A stretch of 64,000 bases of DNA. Origin: Rhodococcus sp. KRD197 (GTDB lineage: Bacteria > Actinomycetota > Actinomycetes > Mycobacteriales > Mycobacteriaceae). The notes under the pieces are model-generated. The model saw only the letters and a list, made by a program, of their open reading frames with translations. It was not told the origin of the DNA and searched no databases. The stretch's first letter is position 1, and each line of letters starts with the position of its first letter. The translations under genes and the position numbers were made by a program. The stretch is from NCBI RefSeq assembly GCF_017168235.1, contig NZ_JABFAO010000002.1:124001-188000 (forward strand), written 5' to 3'. Shown piece after piece: positions 42,775 to 52,496 of the stretch.

Positions 42775-42831
42775 CGGCTTGCCCGATAAGCGGTGAGTCT
42801 GTTGTCGGTGCCGCGTTGTAGCGTCGTGGGC

Positions 42832-43665
42832 GTGACCTCGGACAAAATGCTCACCCGGATCGGCGGGCTGCTGCGCCAGGCCGAGTCCACCGATAACCCG
42901 CACGAGGCCGAAGCGTTCATGGAGGCGGCGCAGCGCCTGGCGACGGCCACCTCGATCGACCTGGCAGTGGCGCGCTCGCACAGTGCCTCCCGTGAGAAGC
43001 GGGCAACTCCGGTACAACGGGTCATCCGGATCGGTGAAGCGGGCAAGAGGGGCCTGAAGACCTTCGTGCAGTTGTTCGTCGCCATCGCCCACGCCAACGA
43101 TGTTCAATGCGACGTCGCCAGGTCGTCGACGCAGGTATTCGCCTACGGCTTCGACTCCGACATCGACACCACCGAGGCGCTCTACTCGTCGTTGCTGATC
43201 CAAATGGTTCGGGCCTCGGACAGGTACATCAAGTCCGGGACGTACCGATCCGAGACAGCCGTGCGCACAGTGACCAAAGTGGTCGGGCGTCGCCGCTACC
43301 GATTCCGAGAAGAAGTGCCCGTGGCTGCCGTCACCGCGCGGCTCAATTTCCACAGCGCGTTCGCCTTCCGAATCGGCACCCGCTTGGGGGAGGTCAAGAA
43401 GGAGACCGAGACCAAAGCGATCTCCGAGAACCGGGAGAAGGGCACGGCATTGGTGCTGCCCGAAAAAGAGATCGAGCTGCGCGAGTTCTACCGCACAGAG
43501 TCGACGGCCCGCGGAACATGGCGCGGGCAGAGCGCGAACGCGGGTTACTCCGAGGGTGCGCGCAAGGCAGGTGATCGGGCGGGACGAGCGGCTCGCCTCG
43601 GGGTGGGCACGGCAAGCGACAGTCGAGGGCAGATCGGCTCGGCGAACAAGCAACTCGATTCGTGA
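42832..43665 (+). CDS. DUF2786 domain protein
   Basis: The 277-residue protein begins with a DUF2786 domain (about 1-42, MLTRIGGLLRQAESTDNPHE). A long region with SDRYIKSGTYRSET and a C-terminal basic tail rich in Arg, Ala and Gly follow. The GTG start gives the arrangement normal for actinobacterial members. DUF2786 occurs in phage and bacterial proteins of unknown function, some near toxin or DNA-processing genes. It is convergent with the sugar-transport operon. Confidence 0.75.
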   Translation: MTSDKMLTRIGGLLRQAESTDNPHEAEAFMEAAQRLATATSIDLAVARSHSASREKRATPVQRVIRIGEAGKRGLKTFVQLFVAIAHANDVQCDVARSSTQVFAYGFDSDIDTTEALYSSLLIQMVRASDRYIKSGTYRSETAVRTVTKVVGRRRYRFREEVPVAAVTARLNFHSAFAFRIGTRLGEVKKETETKAISENREKGTALVLPEKEIELREFYRTESTARGTWRGQSANAGYSEGARKAGDRAGRAARLGVGTASDSRGQIGSANKQLDS

Positions 43666-43675
43666 AGCGTCCCTC

Positions 43676-43849
43676 TCACCGGAGCTTTCGCATCACGAAC
43701 CCGAGCGCCGCCAGCAACCCGAGTAGCACGAGGGACGGCCACACCGGCGGATCTCCGCCGATGATTCCAGCTACGGCAGCGATGAACGCCATCACCGCGA
43801 AAACACCGAGTATCCCGGCCAGCATCTGAAGATGATCCTGCGCGGTCAC
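43676..43849 (-). CDS. 57-residue two-helix membrane protein
   Basis: A short frame begins at the GTG at 43847-43849, which overlaps the stop codon of the SugB-like gene (GTGA). It encodes 57 residues: MLAGILGVFAVMAFIAAVAG and, after GDPPVWPS, LVLLGLLAALGFV form two membrane helices, with a basic end (MRKLR). Translational coupling and clean hydrophobic helices argue for a real gene. It may be a small accessory subunit of the sugar importer; no homologue is recognised. Confidence 0.65.
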   Translation of the reverse strand: MTAQDHLQMLAGILGVFAVMAFIAAVAGIIGGDPPVWPSLVLLGLLAALGFVMRKLR

Positions 43850-44667
43850 GATTTGACACCGCCCGCGGTCAACCCGGAAATGATGCGACGCTGGAACAGC
43901 AGCACCATGATCACCAGCGGAATCGCGACGATCGTGCCTGCCGCCATGATCGCTGCGTACGGAACGACATGTGGATCGTTGCCCGAGAATCGCGCGATGG
44001 CCACCGTCACCGGTTCGGTTCTGTCACTGGAGAGCTGGCTCGCCAGGAGGTACTCGTTCACAGCCGCGATGAACGCCAGAATAGCGGTGGTGAACAACGC
44101 CGGTGCCGCAAGCGGCAGCATCACGAGCCGGAATGCCTGGAATCTTCCGGCGCCGTCGATACGCGCTGCCTCCTCGAGCTCCCACGGCAGTTCGGCGAAG
44201 AATGCCGTCAGTGTGTAGATGGTCAAGGGGAGCACGAACGAAATGTTCGGGATGATCATCGCCTGATAGCTACCGATCCAGCCGATGTTCGTGAAGAACT
44301 GGAACAGTGGCGTCACGAGCGCGACCACCGGAAACATCGACGCCCCGAGAACGATACCGACGACAACGTACTTGAACCGGAAGTCGATGCGGGACAATGC
44401 ATAGGCACAGAAGATGCCGATGACCAATCCGATGAACGTGGTGACGCCACCGATGATCAAGCTGTTGAACACTGCTCGGACGAAGTTGTTGCCGTTGGAC
44501 GTGGACAGCGCGTTCGCGAAGTTCTCCCACGTCACGTGCGTCGGCCACGGTGTCGTGTCGAAGGTGTATCGGGGATCGCGAAAAGCCGTCACCGTCATCC
44601 AGTAGAACGGCGCGAGACCCCAGATCAGGATGATCAGGACTCCGAGGTAGATCCGCGCAGTTTTCAT
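43846..44667 (-). CDS. Carbohydrate ABC transporter permease (SugB-like)
   Basis: The 273-residue permease of the MalG type has six membrane helices and the cytoplasmic EAA loop ELEEAARIDGAGRFQAFRLV (about 178-197), where the ATPase docks. It overlaps the stop of the SugA-like gene by four bases. With that subunit it would form the membrane channel for a disaccharide, probably trehalose or a maltose-type sugar. No ATPase gene follows, which differs from the lpqY-sugA-sugB-sugC order of M. tuberculosis. Confidence 0.9.
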   Translation of the reverse strand: MKTARIYLGVLIILIWGLAPFYWMTVTAFRDPRYTFDTTPWPTHVTWENFANALSTSNGNNFVRAVFNSLIIGGVTTFIGLVIGIFCAYALSRIDFRFKYVVVGIVLGASMFPVVALVTPLFQFFTNIGWIGSYQAMIIPNISFVLPLTIYTLTAFFAELPWELEEAARIDGAGRFQAFRLVMLPLAAPALFTTAILAFIAAVNEYLLASQLSSDRTEPVTVAIARFSGNDPHVVPYAAIMAAGTIVAIPLVIMVLLFQRRIISGLTAGGVKS

Positions 44668-45713
44668 CGGAGGGTTCCTTTGCGCTGATCCTCTTGCGTC
44701 GCCACCGCATTGGCACCGAGGAACTTCACCAGAATGAACGCGACGATGAAGATCATGATGAAGGAGATGGTGGACAGCGATGCTGCGCTGTTGAATCCTT
44801 GCCGAATCTGTTCGACCACCAGGATGGAGATGGTCCGCGTAGCCGGATTGCCCTCGGTGAGAATGGCCGGCAGATCGTACATCCGGAGCGCATCCATGGT
44901 GCGGAAGAGAATCGCTACCATCAGCGCGGGTTTGACCAGCGGCAGTGTGATTTTGGTGAAACGCTGCCAGGCCGATGCGCCGTCGACGCGCGCGGCCTCG
45001 TAGACGTCGGCGGGAATCATCTGCAGCCCAGCCAGTATCAACAAGGCCATGAACGGTGTCGTCTTCCAGACGTCGGCGATGATGACTGCGAAACGTGCGG
45101 GCCAGGCATCGCCCGTCCACAGGATGTTCGTTCCGAGCATCTTGTTGGCGATGCCGTCATAGGCGAAGATGAAATACCACAACTTGGCGGTGACCGCCGT
45201 CGGGATGGCCCAGGGAATGAGAATCGCGGCCCGCAACAACGCTCGGCCGGCGAAAGTCTTTCCCATGATGACGGCCATGGCGAAGCCGATGACCACCTCG
45301 ATGGACACTGTGACGACCGTGAAGAACGCAGTATTGCCGACGGCTTCCCAGAACTGCGATCCGAGAGTGCCGGGAGGACAGGGAACCAACGTCCCCGACG
45401 CCGACGTGCACTGCTGCAGTATCCAGTGGGTGTAGTTGGAGAATCCCGCGCTGCCGCCTTGGACGAACATCCCCGTCGCCGGGTCGAGACCCGCGTCCTT
45501 CTGGAAGGACATGATGACGGCGCGGATGACCGGGTAAGCGATGACGACCGCCAGAATCACCAGCGTCGGCGCGATCAGCAACCACGCCCTGCCCGACGAG
45601 AGTCCGAAGCGTGGCTTCGATGCGGTGCGTGCATGCCGACCGCGGCCGGGGGAAGATCCCCCGGCCGCGGTCGTTGCTACAGCCCCACCGGTTTCACCAG
45701 TAGGTAGAGCCAT
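44664..45713 (-). CDS. Carbohydrate ABC transporter permease (SugA-like)
   Basis: The 349-residue MalF-type permease has a long cytoplasmic N-terminus (about 45 residues, Gly/Arg-rich) and six or more membrane helices. An extracytoplasmic loop holds two Cys residues (ILQQCTSASGTLVPCPPG). The EAA motif DVYEAARVDGASAWQRFTKI sits near residues 255-274. AGGAG lies five bases before the ATG. It is co-transcribed with the binding protein upstream and the SugB-like gene downstream. Confidence 0.9.
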   Translation of the reverse strand: MALPTGETGGAVATTAAGGSSPGRGRHARTASKPRFGLSSGRAWLLIAPTLVILAVVIAYPVIRAVIMSFQKDAGLDPATGMFVQGGSAGFSNYTHWILQQCTSASGTLVPCPPGTLGSQFWEAVGNTAFFTVVTVSIEVVIGFAMAVIMGKTFAGRALLRAAILIPWAIPTAVTAKLWYFIFAYDGIANKMLGTNILWTGDAWPARFAVIIADVWKTTPFMALLILAGLQMIPADVYEAARVDGASAWQRFTKITLPLVKPALMVAILFRTMDALRMYDLPAILTEGNPATRTISILVVEQIRQGFNSAASLSTISFIMIFIVAFILVKFLGANAVATQEDQRKGTLR

Positions 45714-45744
45714 GAATTCTCCTGATTGGCCCGAAAGCGAATCG

Positions 45745-47016
45745 CTAGTTGGCGCCGGCCGACTCGATACCGGCCTGGATGTCCACGATGGCCTGGTCCA
45801 CGGGCTTCTCACCCTTGATTGCAGCGAAGGTGTTGTCCTGGATCGCCTTCGACACAGCCGGGTAGAACGGTGTGACGGGACGCGGGACCGCGTTCGCGAT
45901 GGACTCCTTCAGGGCCGGCAGATAAGGCATCTCGGCGATGAGAGCGGGATCGTCGTAGAGCGACTCGAGCACGGGAGGCAGAGCGCCCTCGGCGATGATG
46001 CGCTGCGCCTGCTCGCCCTGCATGAAGCGCAGGAAGTCGGCGGCAGTCGCCTTGTTCTCCGAGAACGTACTGATGGCGGCGTTGTAACCACCGAGTGTCG
46101 AGGTGCCGACGCCGTCGACGCCGGGCAGTGGTGCGACGCCGTAGTTACCGGCGACAGCCGATCCCTCCTGCGAGGCGGTGCCGTAGACGTAGGGCCAGTT
46201 GCGCAGGTACAGGACGTTGCCGTCCTCGAACGCCTGCTGGCTCTCGGGCTCTTTGAAGGTGGTGTCCTGTTCCGGGATGACACCGGTCTCGAAGGCCGTC
46301 ACCAGTGCCTGCAGACCGGCCCTGGCCTCGGGGCTGTCGACGGTCGGTGTGGTGCCGTCCTCGGCGACGAACGATCCGCCGTGCGCGTTGATGATCTCGG
46401 ATACGTTCGCGGTCAGGCCCTCGTAGGCCGCGAACTGGCCTGCGTAGCAATCGATGTTGTTAGCTGTCGCGATCTCGCAACTGGCGGTGAGCTCGTCCCA
46501 CGTGGTGGGTGCCTCGGGCACCAGATCGGTCCGGTAGAACAGCAGGCCGCCGTTGGTGTTCTTCGGCGCCGCATACTGGGTTCCGTTGTAGGTGGCGCTC
46601 TCGACCGTCGAGGGCAGGATGCCCGCGTTGTCCATCGCGAACTCACCCTCGAGCGGGACGAGCCAGCCCTTGGCTGCGAACTCGGCCGTCCAGATCACGT
46701 CGAGCGCCATGACGTCGTAGTCGGATTGCTCCGCCTGCAGGTGCTGAACCAGGTCGTCGTGCGCCTGATCGGCGTCGTTCGACTGCTCCTTGAAGGTGAC
46801 TTCCTCGTCGGGGTTGGCAGCGTTCCACTCGTCGATGATCTGCCGAACCACCCCGGTCTCGGTGGTGTCCTTACCTTCCACGTACGTGATGGGCCCGCGG
46901 CCATCGGTGTTGGCCGAGGCCGAGTCGCTGGAACCGCTGTCGCTGGAACACGCGGTGAGCGTCAGCAACGATGCCGCTGTCGCGAGCACCGCCACCTTAG
47001 AGATCAAAGACGCCAT
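45745..47016 (-). CDS. Sugar-binding lipoprotein (LpqY/ThuE-like)
   Basis: The 423-residue family 1 solute-binding protein has a lipoprotein signal (LLTLTAC, lipidated Cys about 23). The DVMALDVIWTAEFAAKGWL stretch is shared with LpqY, the trehalose receptor of mycobacteria. Its maturity on the outer membrane face and linkage to SugA/SugB-like permeases define a disaccharide importer. I place the start at the ATG at 47014-47016, where the signal peptide begins and GGAGA precedes. Trehalose recycling is the likely role, by analogy only. Confidence 0.87.
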   Translation of the reverse strand: MASLISKVAVLATAASLLTLTACSSDSGSSDSASANTDGRGPITYVEGKDTTETGVVRQIIDEWNAANPDEEVTFKEQSNDADQAHDDLVQHLQAEQSDYDVMALDVIWTAEFAAKGWLVPLEGEFAMDNAGILPSTVESATYNGTQYAAPKNTNGGLLFYRTDLVPEAPTTWDELTASCEIATANNIDCYAGQFAAYEGLTANVSEIINAHGGSFVAEDGTTPTVDSPEARAGLQALVTAFETGVIPEQDTTFKEPESQQAFEDGNVLYLRNWPYVYGTASQEGSAVAGNYGVAPLPGVDGVGTSTLGGYNAAISTFSENKATAADFLRFMQGEQAQRIIAEGALPPVLESLYDDPALIAEMPYLPALKESIANAVPRPVTPFYPAVSKAIQDNTFAAIKGEKPVDQAIVDIQAGIESAGAN

Positions 47017-47184
47017 TGTTTGTCTCTCCACTTGCTTGCTGCACGGGTGCGTGAGGAGATCACAGCACACGAAAACGAACGCGCTCCCCCGACGCACAAT
47101 GTCGATAGGGACTGTGACACACATTCGGCGAATTGGGAGCGAATCGGCACGAGCTGAATCGGTCAACCTGCTGCCAGCCGAGGT

Positions 47185-48444
47185 TCAGTCCAATTTTCCG
47201 AGCACGATGCGCAGACCGAGAACGCTGGCGATGGGGAACGTCGCGGCCACGAGCCAGGGGATCGCCGAGCCAGGACCGTCGTCGGGTGCAGCATCGATCA
47301 CTGCACCGAGCGCCACCGATCCGATCAGCACCCCGATGCCGCCGACGGAGGCCATGAAACCGTAGTAGGAGCCGAGCCTGCGTTCGCCGGCCAAGCGCGG
47401 CACCAACTCACGCGCCTGCGGCATGGCGAGCATCTGACCGAGAGCCAGCAGGAGAACGAACATCGCAGCCGGGACGAGGCCGACGAAACCCTCCAGCTGC
47501 AGTGGTGATGTCGCAGCGACAACGACGAATGACACCGCCATGACTGCGAATCCGACGGGGATAACGACACGTGGTGACCGGCGCGCCGTGACCCGGGTGA
47601 TTGGCAGCTGTGCCGTCACCACGAATACCGCGGAGATGGCGAAGAACCAGCCCAGAACGGTTTGCGAACCCCAGGCCCGTTCCACCTCGAGTGGCAGCAG
47701 CAGATACAACTGGTTGTATGCCACCAGTTGCGCGCTCATCGCGACCGCGAAGAGCACGAACAGCTTGTTGCGCACAACGTCCGTCCAGCCCGAGAGCCAC
47801 GGATCGTCGCGGTGCTCGCCCGGTTCGTTCGGCAACCACTTCACATGGGCAGCAACAATGACGAGAAAAATCGCCGCCGCGACGAGGCAGGCGAGGCGAA
47901 AGTCGACCAGCAGCAACAGCGAACCGACGAGCGGTCCGGTGAACGATCCGATCTGACTGCACACCGACAGCAACGCGAAGGTCTCGACCCGGCGGGGGCC
48001 ACCGTCGGACTCGCTCTTACCTGCCTCGATGGCTACGGCCGATTCCACTGCAGGAGAGAACAATGCCGCCGCAAAGCCGACGAGGACCGTCGCCACCAGT
48101 ACCCCGGTGAGCGAGTCGAAGAATGCCAGACCCACGAATCCAAGCACGCGCAACACACAGCCGACGAGGACGACGGGTTTGATGCCCCACCTGTCGGCCA
48201 GTGTGCCACCGATGAAGAACAGTCCCTGCTGCGAGAAGGTTCGCACTCCCAGCACGACTCCGACGAGAGCTGCCCCGAGTCCCAGGTCGGAGGTCAGGTG
48301 CACCGACAGGTACGGCAGCACCATGAAGAAGCCGACGTTGAACGTCAGCTGCGTCAGAACCAACAGCCTGATCGTCGCAGTCGCCCGCTGTAGCTCGTCG
48401 ATGAACGACCACCGCCACCGCGCTTGCTTCACACCCGTACTCAT
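47185..48444 (-). CDS. MFS transporter at the end of the peptide ABC operon
   Basis: The 419-residue protein has 12 membrane helices and the MFS loop motif GGTLADRWGIKPVV (about 78-91) after helix 2, typical of DHA1-type exporters (MdtH-like). The ATG overlaps the stop of the fused permease gene by four bases, so it is translated with the importer. A coupled importer and exporter recalls metallophore systems such as staphylopine, in which an MFS protein exports the chelator and a nickel/peptide-type ABC importer takes the complex back. No chelator synthesis genes are visible. Confidence 0.85.
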   Translation of the reverse strand: MSTGVKQARWRWSFIDELQRATATIRLLVLTQLTFNVGFFMVLPYLSVHLTSDLGLGAALVGVVLGVRTFSQQGLFFIGGTLADRWGIKPVVLVGCVLRVLGFVGLAFFDSLTGVLVATVLVGFAAALFSPAVESAVAIEAGKSESDGGPRRVETFALLSVCSQIGSFTGPLVGSLLLLVDFRLACLVAAAIFLVIVAAHVKWLPNEPGEHRDDPWLSGWTDVVRNKLFVLFAVAMSAQLVAYNQLYLLLPLEVERAWGSQTVLGWFFAISAVFVVTAQLPITRVTARRSPRVVIPVGFAVMAVSFVVVAATSPLQLEGFVGLVPAAMFVLLLALGQMLAMPQARELVPRLAGERRLGSYYGFMASVGGIGVLIGSVALGAVIDAAPDDGPGSAIPWLVAATFPIASVLGLRIVLGKLD

Positions 48445-50210
48445 GCCGCAGGGGAGCCTACCGCTGCCTCGCTGGCCGGATTGCTGTCGGTGCGACGGCT
48501 GCGCCCCGAGGTGGCACTGGACAGGGACACCGCCAGCACGGCCAGTGCGATCAGTGAGGCCAACGGTGCCAACACCACCCACGGCGCTCGTTCGACGTTG
48601 GCGACGCCGTCGGCCAGGATCAACCCCCAGTCCGGTGACGGCGGCTGGGGTCCGAGTCCGAGAAAGCCGAGTGCAGCCAGCGCGAGCGCGACACCGGGCA
48701 GGCGAAGCAGCGCATGGCGCAGGACCACCGGGACGACGCTGGGAACGATGGACCCGAACAGGATTCGCGGTTCACTGGCGCCGAGGGTCGGCAGAATCGC
48801 GATGTACGGACGCGCTCTGGTTTCCTCTACCAACGCGGCGGTGTGTGCGGCCAGCGGAGCCCACGTCACGATCAGAACGGCAACGGCGGCACCCCCGGCG
48901 CTGGGCCCCCAGATCGCGGCGATGATGATGCCCGCGACGATGGGGGGAGCGGCATTGGTGACCTCGATCAACCCGCGCGATGCGCGTGGAATCAACCCGA
49001 ACAACACGCCGATGACGAACGCGGCCAACGTTACCGCCAGCGACAACCCGATCGTCGAGACGGCGCCGTCGGACACTCGCGCCAGCAGGTCCCGTCCGGA
49101 CGCGTCGGTGCCGAACGGAAACTCGAGAGACGGCGCCGCGAACTTGTCCCGGCTGGTGACGAACGGGTCGCGAGTCACGCCTGCAAGAACGATGACGAGA
49201 AGTACCGTCGCCGAGACTATCGGTGCGATCCATCGACGCGGGGACGGCGCGAAGACCCCGGACGGGATCGGCATCGCCCGGTCACGTAACGCACCGCCGA
49301 GCATCAGACGCCGGAGCATCTCGGCGGTGATGCCGAGCAGCGCGCTGATCACGAGCAGCAAGAGCACGTCGATCTGCAACGCAGGAAGGTCCTGAGACTG
49401 CGCGTCGCCCAGCGTCTTTCGGCCCAAGCCTGGAATGGCGAACACCTTTTCCACAGCCACCGCGCCGCCGGTCAACGCGACCATGATGAGCCCGATCTGG
49501 GTGGCGAGACCGGGCAGTGCTCGACGCACGACGGCGACGGCGATGCGCCGTTTGGAGAAGCCGGCCACCGTCCACGTCGTCACCCAGCCCTCGGTGAACG
49601 TGACGGCGATGGCGTCGGCGAGGAGGCGACCCAGCAGGCCTCCGGCAGGCAGGCCCAGCGCGAGCGCCGGGAGCACCGCATACTCGAGCCCGTTCCACCC
49701 GTACGCCGGGAACGACAGCCACACGGCCCCGAAAACGACGAGTGCCGAGGCCAGCAGGAAGTCCGGGAGCGAGGTCAGCGCAGCCGCCGCGGCGCCGCTC
49801 GTTCGACGCGGCGTACCGCGCAGTCCCGCGCGCAGGGACGGCAGGACCACCAGGGTCGCGACGATGAGGGCGACGATCAGAACGAACCCCATCAGGGTCA
49901 GCGATACCCCCAGGGCGTCGAGCGCACCCGGCAGCACCGGCGTGCCCGAGTTCCACGACACCCCCGGATCGCCCTGCACGAGACCTGTGAACCAGTCCCA
50001 GAACATGCGGACCGGCCCGGCGTCGAGTCCCAACTCCCGACGGATCGAGGCGAGAGCTTCGTCGGTGGGCTCCTGCTCGGCCGACCGCGCTCGCAGAATG
50101 CTCAGTGCGGGATCACGATCGGAGAGCCACGGGAGCATCCCGAGCAGCGCCACCACACCTGCGACAGTGACGACGCGCGACGCCGTGACGATCGATGGTC
50201 CTCCTCGCAC
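48441..50210 (-). CDS. Fused dipeptide/nickel-type ABC permease (DppB-DppC fusion)
   Basis: The 589-residue protein joins two permeases that are usually separate. The first half (about 1-300) is DppB-like, with the long extracytoplasmic loop after helix 1 (RRELGLDAGPVRMFWDWFTG) and AIPGLGRKTLGDAQ near its end. The second half (about 310-589) is DppC-like, with FGTDASGRDLLARVSDGA and the late ALGFLGLGPQPPSPDWGLIL. The GTG start follows the binding-protein stop by four bases. One polypeptide would form the whole membrane channel. Confidence 0.9.
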   Translation of the reverse strand: MRGGPSIVTASRVVTVAGVVALLGMLPWLSDRDPALSILRARSAEQEPTDEALASIRRELGLDAGPVRMFWDWFTGLVQGDPGVSWNSGTPVLPGALDALGVSLTLMGFVLIVALIVATLVVLPSLRAGLRGTPRRTSGAAAAALTSLPDFLLASALVVFGAVWLSFPAYGWNGLEYAVLPALALGLPAGGLLGRLLADAIAVTFTEGWVTTWTVAGFSKRRIAVAVVRRALPGLATQIGLIMVALTGGAVAVEKVFAIPGLGRKTLGDAQSQDLPALQIDVLLLLVISALLGITAEMLRRLMLGGALRDRAMPIPSGVFAPSPRRWIAPIVSATVLLVIVLAGVTRDPFVTSRDKFAAPSLEFPFGTDASGRDLLARVSDGAVSTIGLSLAVTLAAFVIGVLFGLIPRASRGLIEVTNAAPPIVAGIIIAAIWGPSAGGAAVAVLIVTWAPLAAHTAALVEETRARPYIAILPTLGASEPRILFGSIVPSVVPVVLRHALLRLPGVALALAALGFLGLGPQPPSPDWGLILADGVANVERAPWVVLAPLASLIALAVLAVSLSSATSGRSRRTDSNPASEAAVGSPAA

Positions 50211-50213
50211 GGT

Positions 50214-51704
50214 CTACTCGAACGTGGTCTGGTTGGTGATGAGAATGCGCTCGCGAGGGTCGCGGGCCACATCGGTGATACCGGCGGACTCGCCTTGGAT
50301 GACGCGCTCGTGCAGCATCGGGACCGCGGCGTCCTTCTCCAGAATCAGCCTCTCGGCCTCGAGGATTGCTGCGCGACGGGCGTCGCCGGGCTCGGTTGCC
50401 GATGCCGCCGCCAAAGCCGCGTCCACCTCGGCGTCGCAGAACTGGGAGATGTTGAACGATCCCTCGCAGGCGAAGTCGGAGTACATGTACGCCACCGGGT
50501 CACCGGAATCGAGGACCGTGGCGCGCGAGAGGATGAAGGCATCGAAACGTCCCTCCAGCGCGTCGGATTCGATGAACTGGTACTCGCGGACGACCTGCTC
50601 GACGATGAAGCCCTGGGCCTCGAGCTCCTGCTGCAGCAGCACCGCCACCTCGGGCAGTTCGGCGCGATCGGTGAAGGTGGCGAGGGTGATTCGTTTGCCG
50701 GTCGCGTCGCCGGCCGGGGTTTCGGTGCGCTCGGGGCGATCGGCGGCCCAGGGAAGTGCAGGTCCGAGGAGACCGTTCGCGGCGTCGGCGCGGCCCTCGT
50801 ACACCTGCTCGACGAGTCGATCCTTGTCGACGGACTCGCGGGCCGCGGCGCGCATGGATGGGTCGCTGAAGACGCCGTTCGCGGTATTGAGATACAGGGT
50901 GTTGGTCCGCGGCATCGGTACCTCGTGCACCAACTCGGGGTCGACGAGCGATGCCTGCGAGACCGGAATGGCCTCTACGACATCGGCGGTGTCGTTGCGT
51001 AGCGACGCCCCGCGTGCGGTGCCGTCGGGCACGAAGTCGGCGTCGATGCCGGCGATCTTGGCGCTCTCGCCCCAGTAGTCGTCATTGCGGTCGAGCGAGG
51101 CGCTCGAGGTGCCGTCGACGCTGGTGAGCACGAACGGCCCGGTACCGGTGCCGATCGCATCGACCGGACCCTCACCCTCGTAGGCGACCGGGGCGAGGAT
51201 GGCCAACTGTGGACTCGACAGTCGCTGGGGCACCAGTGGGTCGACCAATTCGGTTGTGACCGTGACGGTCTCCTCGTCCACTGCAGCGACGGTCATCTCG
51301 ACGCCGTCGAGGATGCGCGGCTTGGGTGCGGCCTCGGTCGCCGCCGTCAGTGCCGTCACGACAGCATCGGCGTCGAGCGATGCCCCGTTGTGGAAGCGCA
51401 CATCGGGACGGATGTCGAAGCTCCACGTGAACTCGTCGACGCGGTCCCACCCGGTCGCGAGCCCCGGTAGTGCGTCACCGAGGTCATCGAGGGTGACCAA
51501 CGTTTCCGCCGTCGACCAGCGTGAGAGCTTGAAGGCGTCGTCGCTGAACTGGTCGAGGCCCGAGCGCGGCGGCTGGAGATGAGCGATCCGCACTCGATCC
51601 TCGCTGTCCTCGGACGCCGGTGTGGAGAAGCAACTGGTGAGCGCGAGAACACCCACTGCACCGACCGCTCCCAGTCGTGCTGCGCGAAACTTGCTGCTGG
51701 ACAT
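50214..51704 (-). CDS. Peptide/nickel-type ABC solute-binding lipoprotein
   Basis: The 496-residue family 5 binding protein has a lipoprotein signal (VGVLALTSC, lipidated Cys about 25). The typical FTWSFDIRPDVRFHNGASLDADAV region of this family occurs near residues 92-115, read here as WSFDIRPDVRFHNG. Proteins of this family bind peptides, nickel or metal-chelator complexes. It is unusually placed after the two ATPase genes and before the fused permease. The ligand cannot be predicted. Confidence 0.9.
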   Translation of the reverse strand: MSSSKFRAARLGAVGAVGVLALTSCFSTPASEDSEDRVRIAHLQPPRSGLDQFSDDAFKLSRWSTAETLVTLDDLGDALPGLATGWDRVDEFTWSFDIRPDVRFHNGASLDADAVVTALTAATEAAPKPRILDGVEMTVAAVDEETVTVTTELVDPLVPQRLSSPQLAILAPVAYEGEGPVDAIGTGTGPFVLTSVDGTSSASLDRNDDYWGESAKIAGIDADFVPDGTARGASLRNDTADVVEAIPVSQASLVDPELVHEVPMPRTNTLYLNTANGVFSDPSMRAAARESVDKDRLVEQVYEGRADAANGLLGPALPWAADRPERTETPAGDATGKRITLATFTDRAELPEVAVLLQQELEAQGFIVEQVVREYQFIESDALEGRFDAFILSRATVLDSGDPVAYMYSDFACEGSFNISQFCDAEVDAALAAASATEPGDARRAAILEAERLILEKDAAVPMLHERVIQGESAGITDVARDPRERILITNQTTFE

Positions 51705-51734
51705 GCATTTTCTCCTGTGCTGGTTCGTGACCGG

Positions 51735-52496
51735 TCAAGCGGAATGAAGCCTGGGCACCGCGTCGAGCAATGCTCGGGTGTGCTGATGGACGGGAGCGGT
51801 GAGGACGGACGCGGTGGTCCCGGTCTCGACGATCCGGCCGTCGCACATCACCGAGATGTCGCTGCACAACCGAGCCACCACCGACAGATCGTGGGAGACC
51901 ACCAGCAACGCGGTCGAGGTTCGTGTGGACAGGTTGTCGAGCACGGTGAGTACCTGGTCGCGCAGGTCGAGGTCCAGTCCGCTCACCGGCTCGTCGGCCA
52001 GCAGATAGTCCGGTTCACAAGCAACGGCGCGTGCGATGGCGACCCGCTGATTCTGGCCGCCGGACAGTTCCGAAGCCCTCCGCTGCAGATATCTCTCGTC
52101 CAATCCAACTGCAGCCAGAGCCCGCCGAGCGAGTGCCGCGTGGTCGCCCTCGGCGCCGAGAAGGCGCAACGGCGTCGCGACGAGATCGACGACGCTTCGC
52201 CGAGGGTCGAGTGAGGTGGCCGGGTCCTGCGGGATGTACTGCACCCGTCGGCGAAACCAACGCAACGAGCGTGCCGAGGCAGGCCCGACGAGTGTGCCGT
52301 CCAGCGTCACGGTTCCGGAGTCCGGATAGTTCAGCGCGAGAAGCATTTTCAGTAGCGTTGTCTTGCCTGATCCCGATTCGCCCACCAGCGCGACCCGCGC
52401 GCCGGGCGGGACCTCGAGGTCGACTCCGTCGAGCGCGGTGGTGGTCTTGCTGCCCTGGCGGAATCGACGCGTGAGTCCGGATGCGAGAAGGCTCAT
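51735..52496 (-). CDS. ABC transporter ATPase (DppF-like)
   Basis: The 253-residue ATPase has Walker A GESGSGKTT (about 38-46), the Q-loop VQYIPQDPATSLDP, the signature LSGGQNQRVAIARA and Walker B YLLADEP, followed by the H-loop VVSHD. It overlaps the preceding ATPase gene by four bases, so the two should form a heterodimer that drives the fused permease. Confidence 0.92.
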   Translation of the reverse strand: MSLLASGLTRRFRQGSKTTTALDGVDLEVPPGARVALVGESGSGKTTLLKMLLALNYPDSGTVTLDGTLVGPASARSLRWFRRRVQYIPQDPATSLDPRRSVVDLVATPLRLLGAEGDHAALARRALAAVGLDERYLQRRASELSGGQNQRVAIARAVACEPDYLLADEPVSGLDLDLRDQVLTVLDNLSTRTSTALLVVSHDLSVVARLCSDISVMCDGRIVETGTTASVLTAPVHQHTRALLDAVPRLHSA

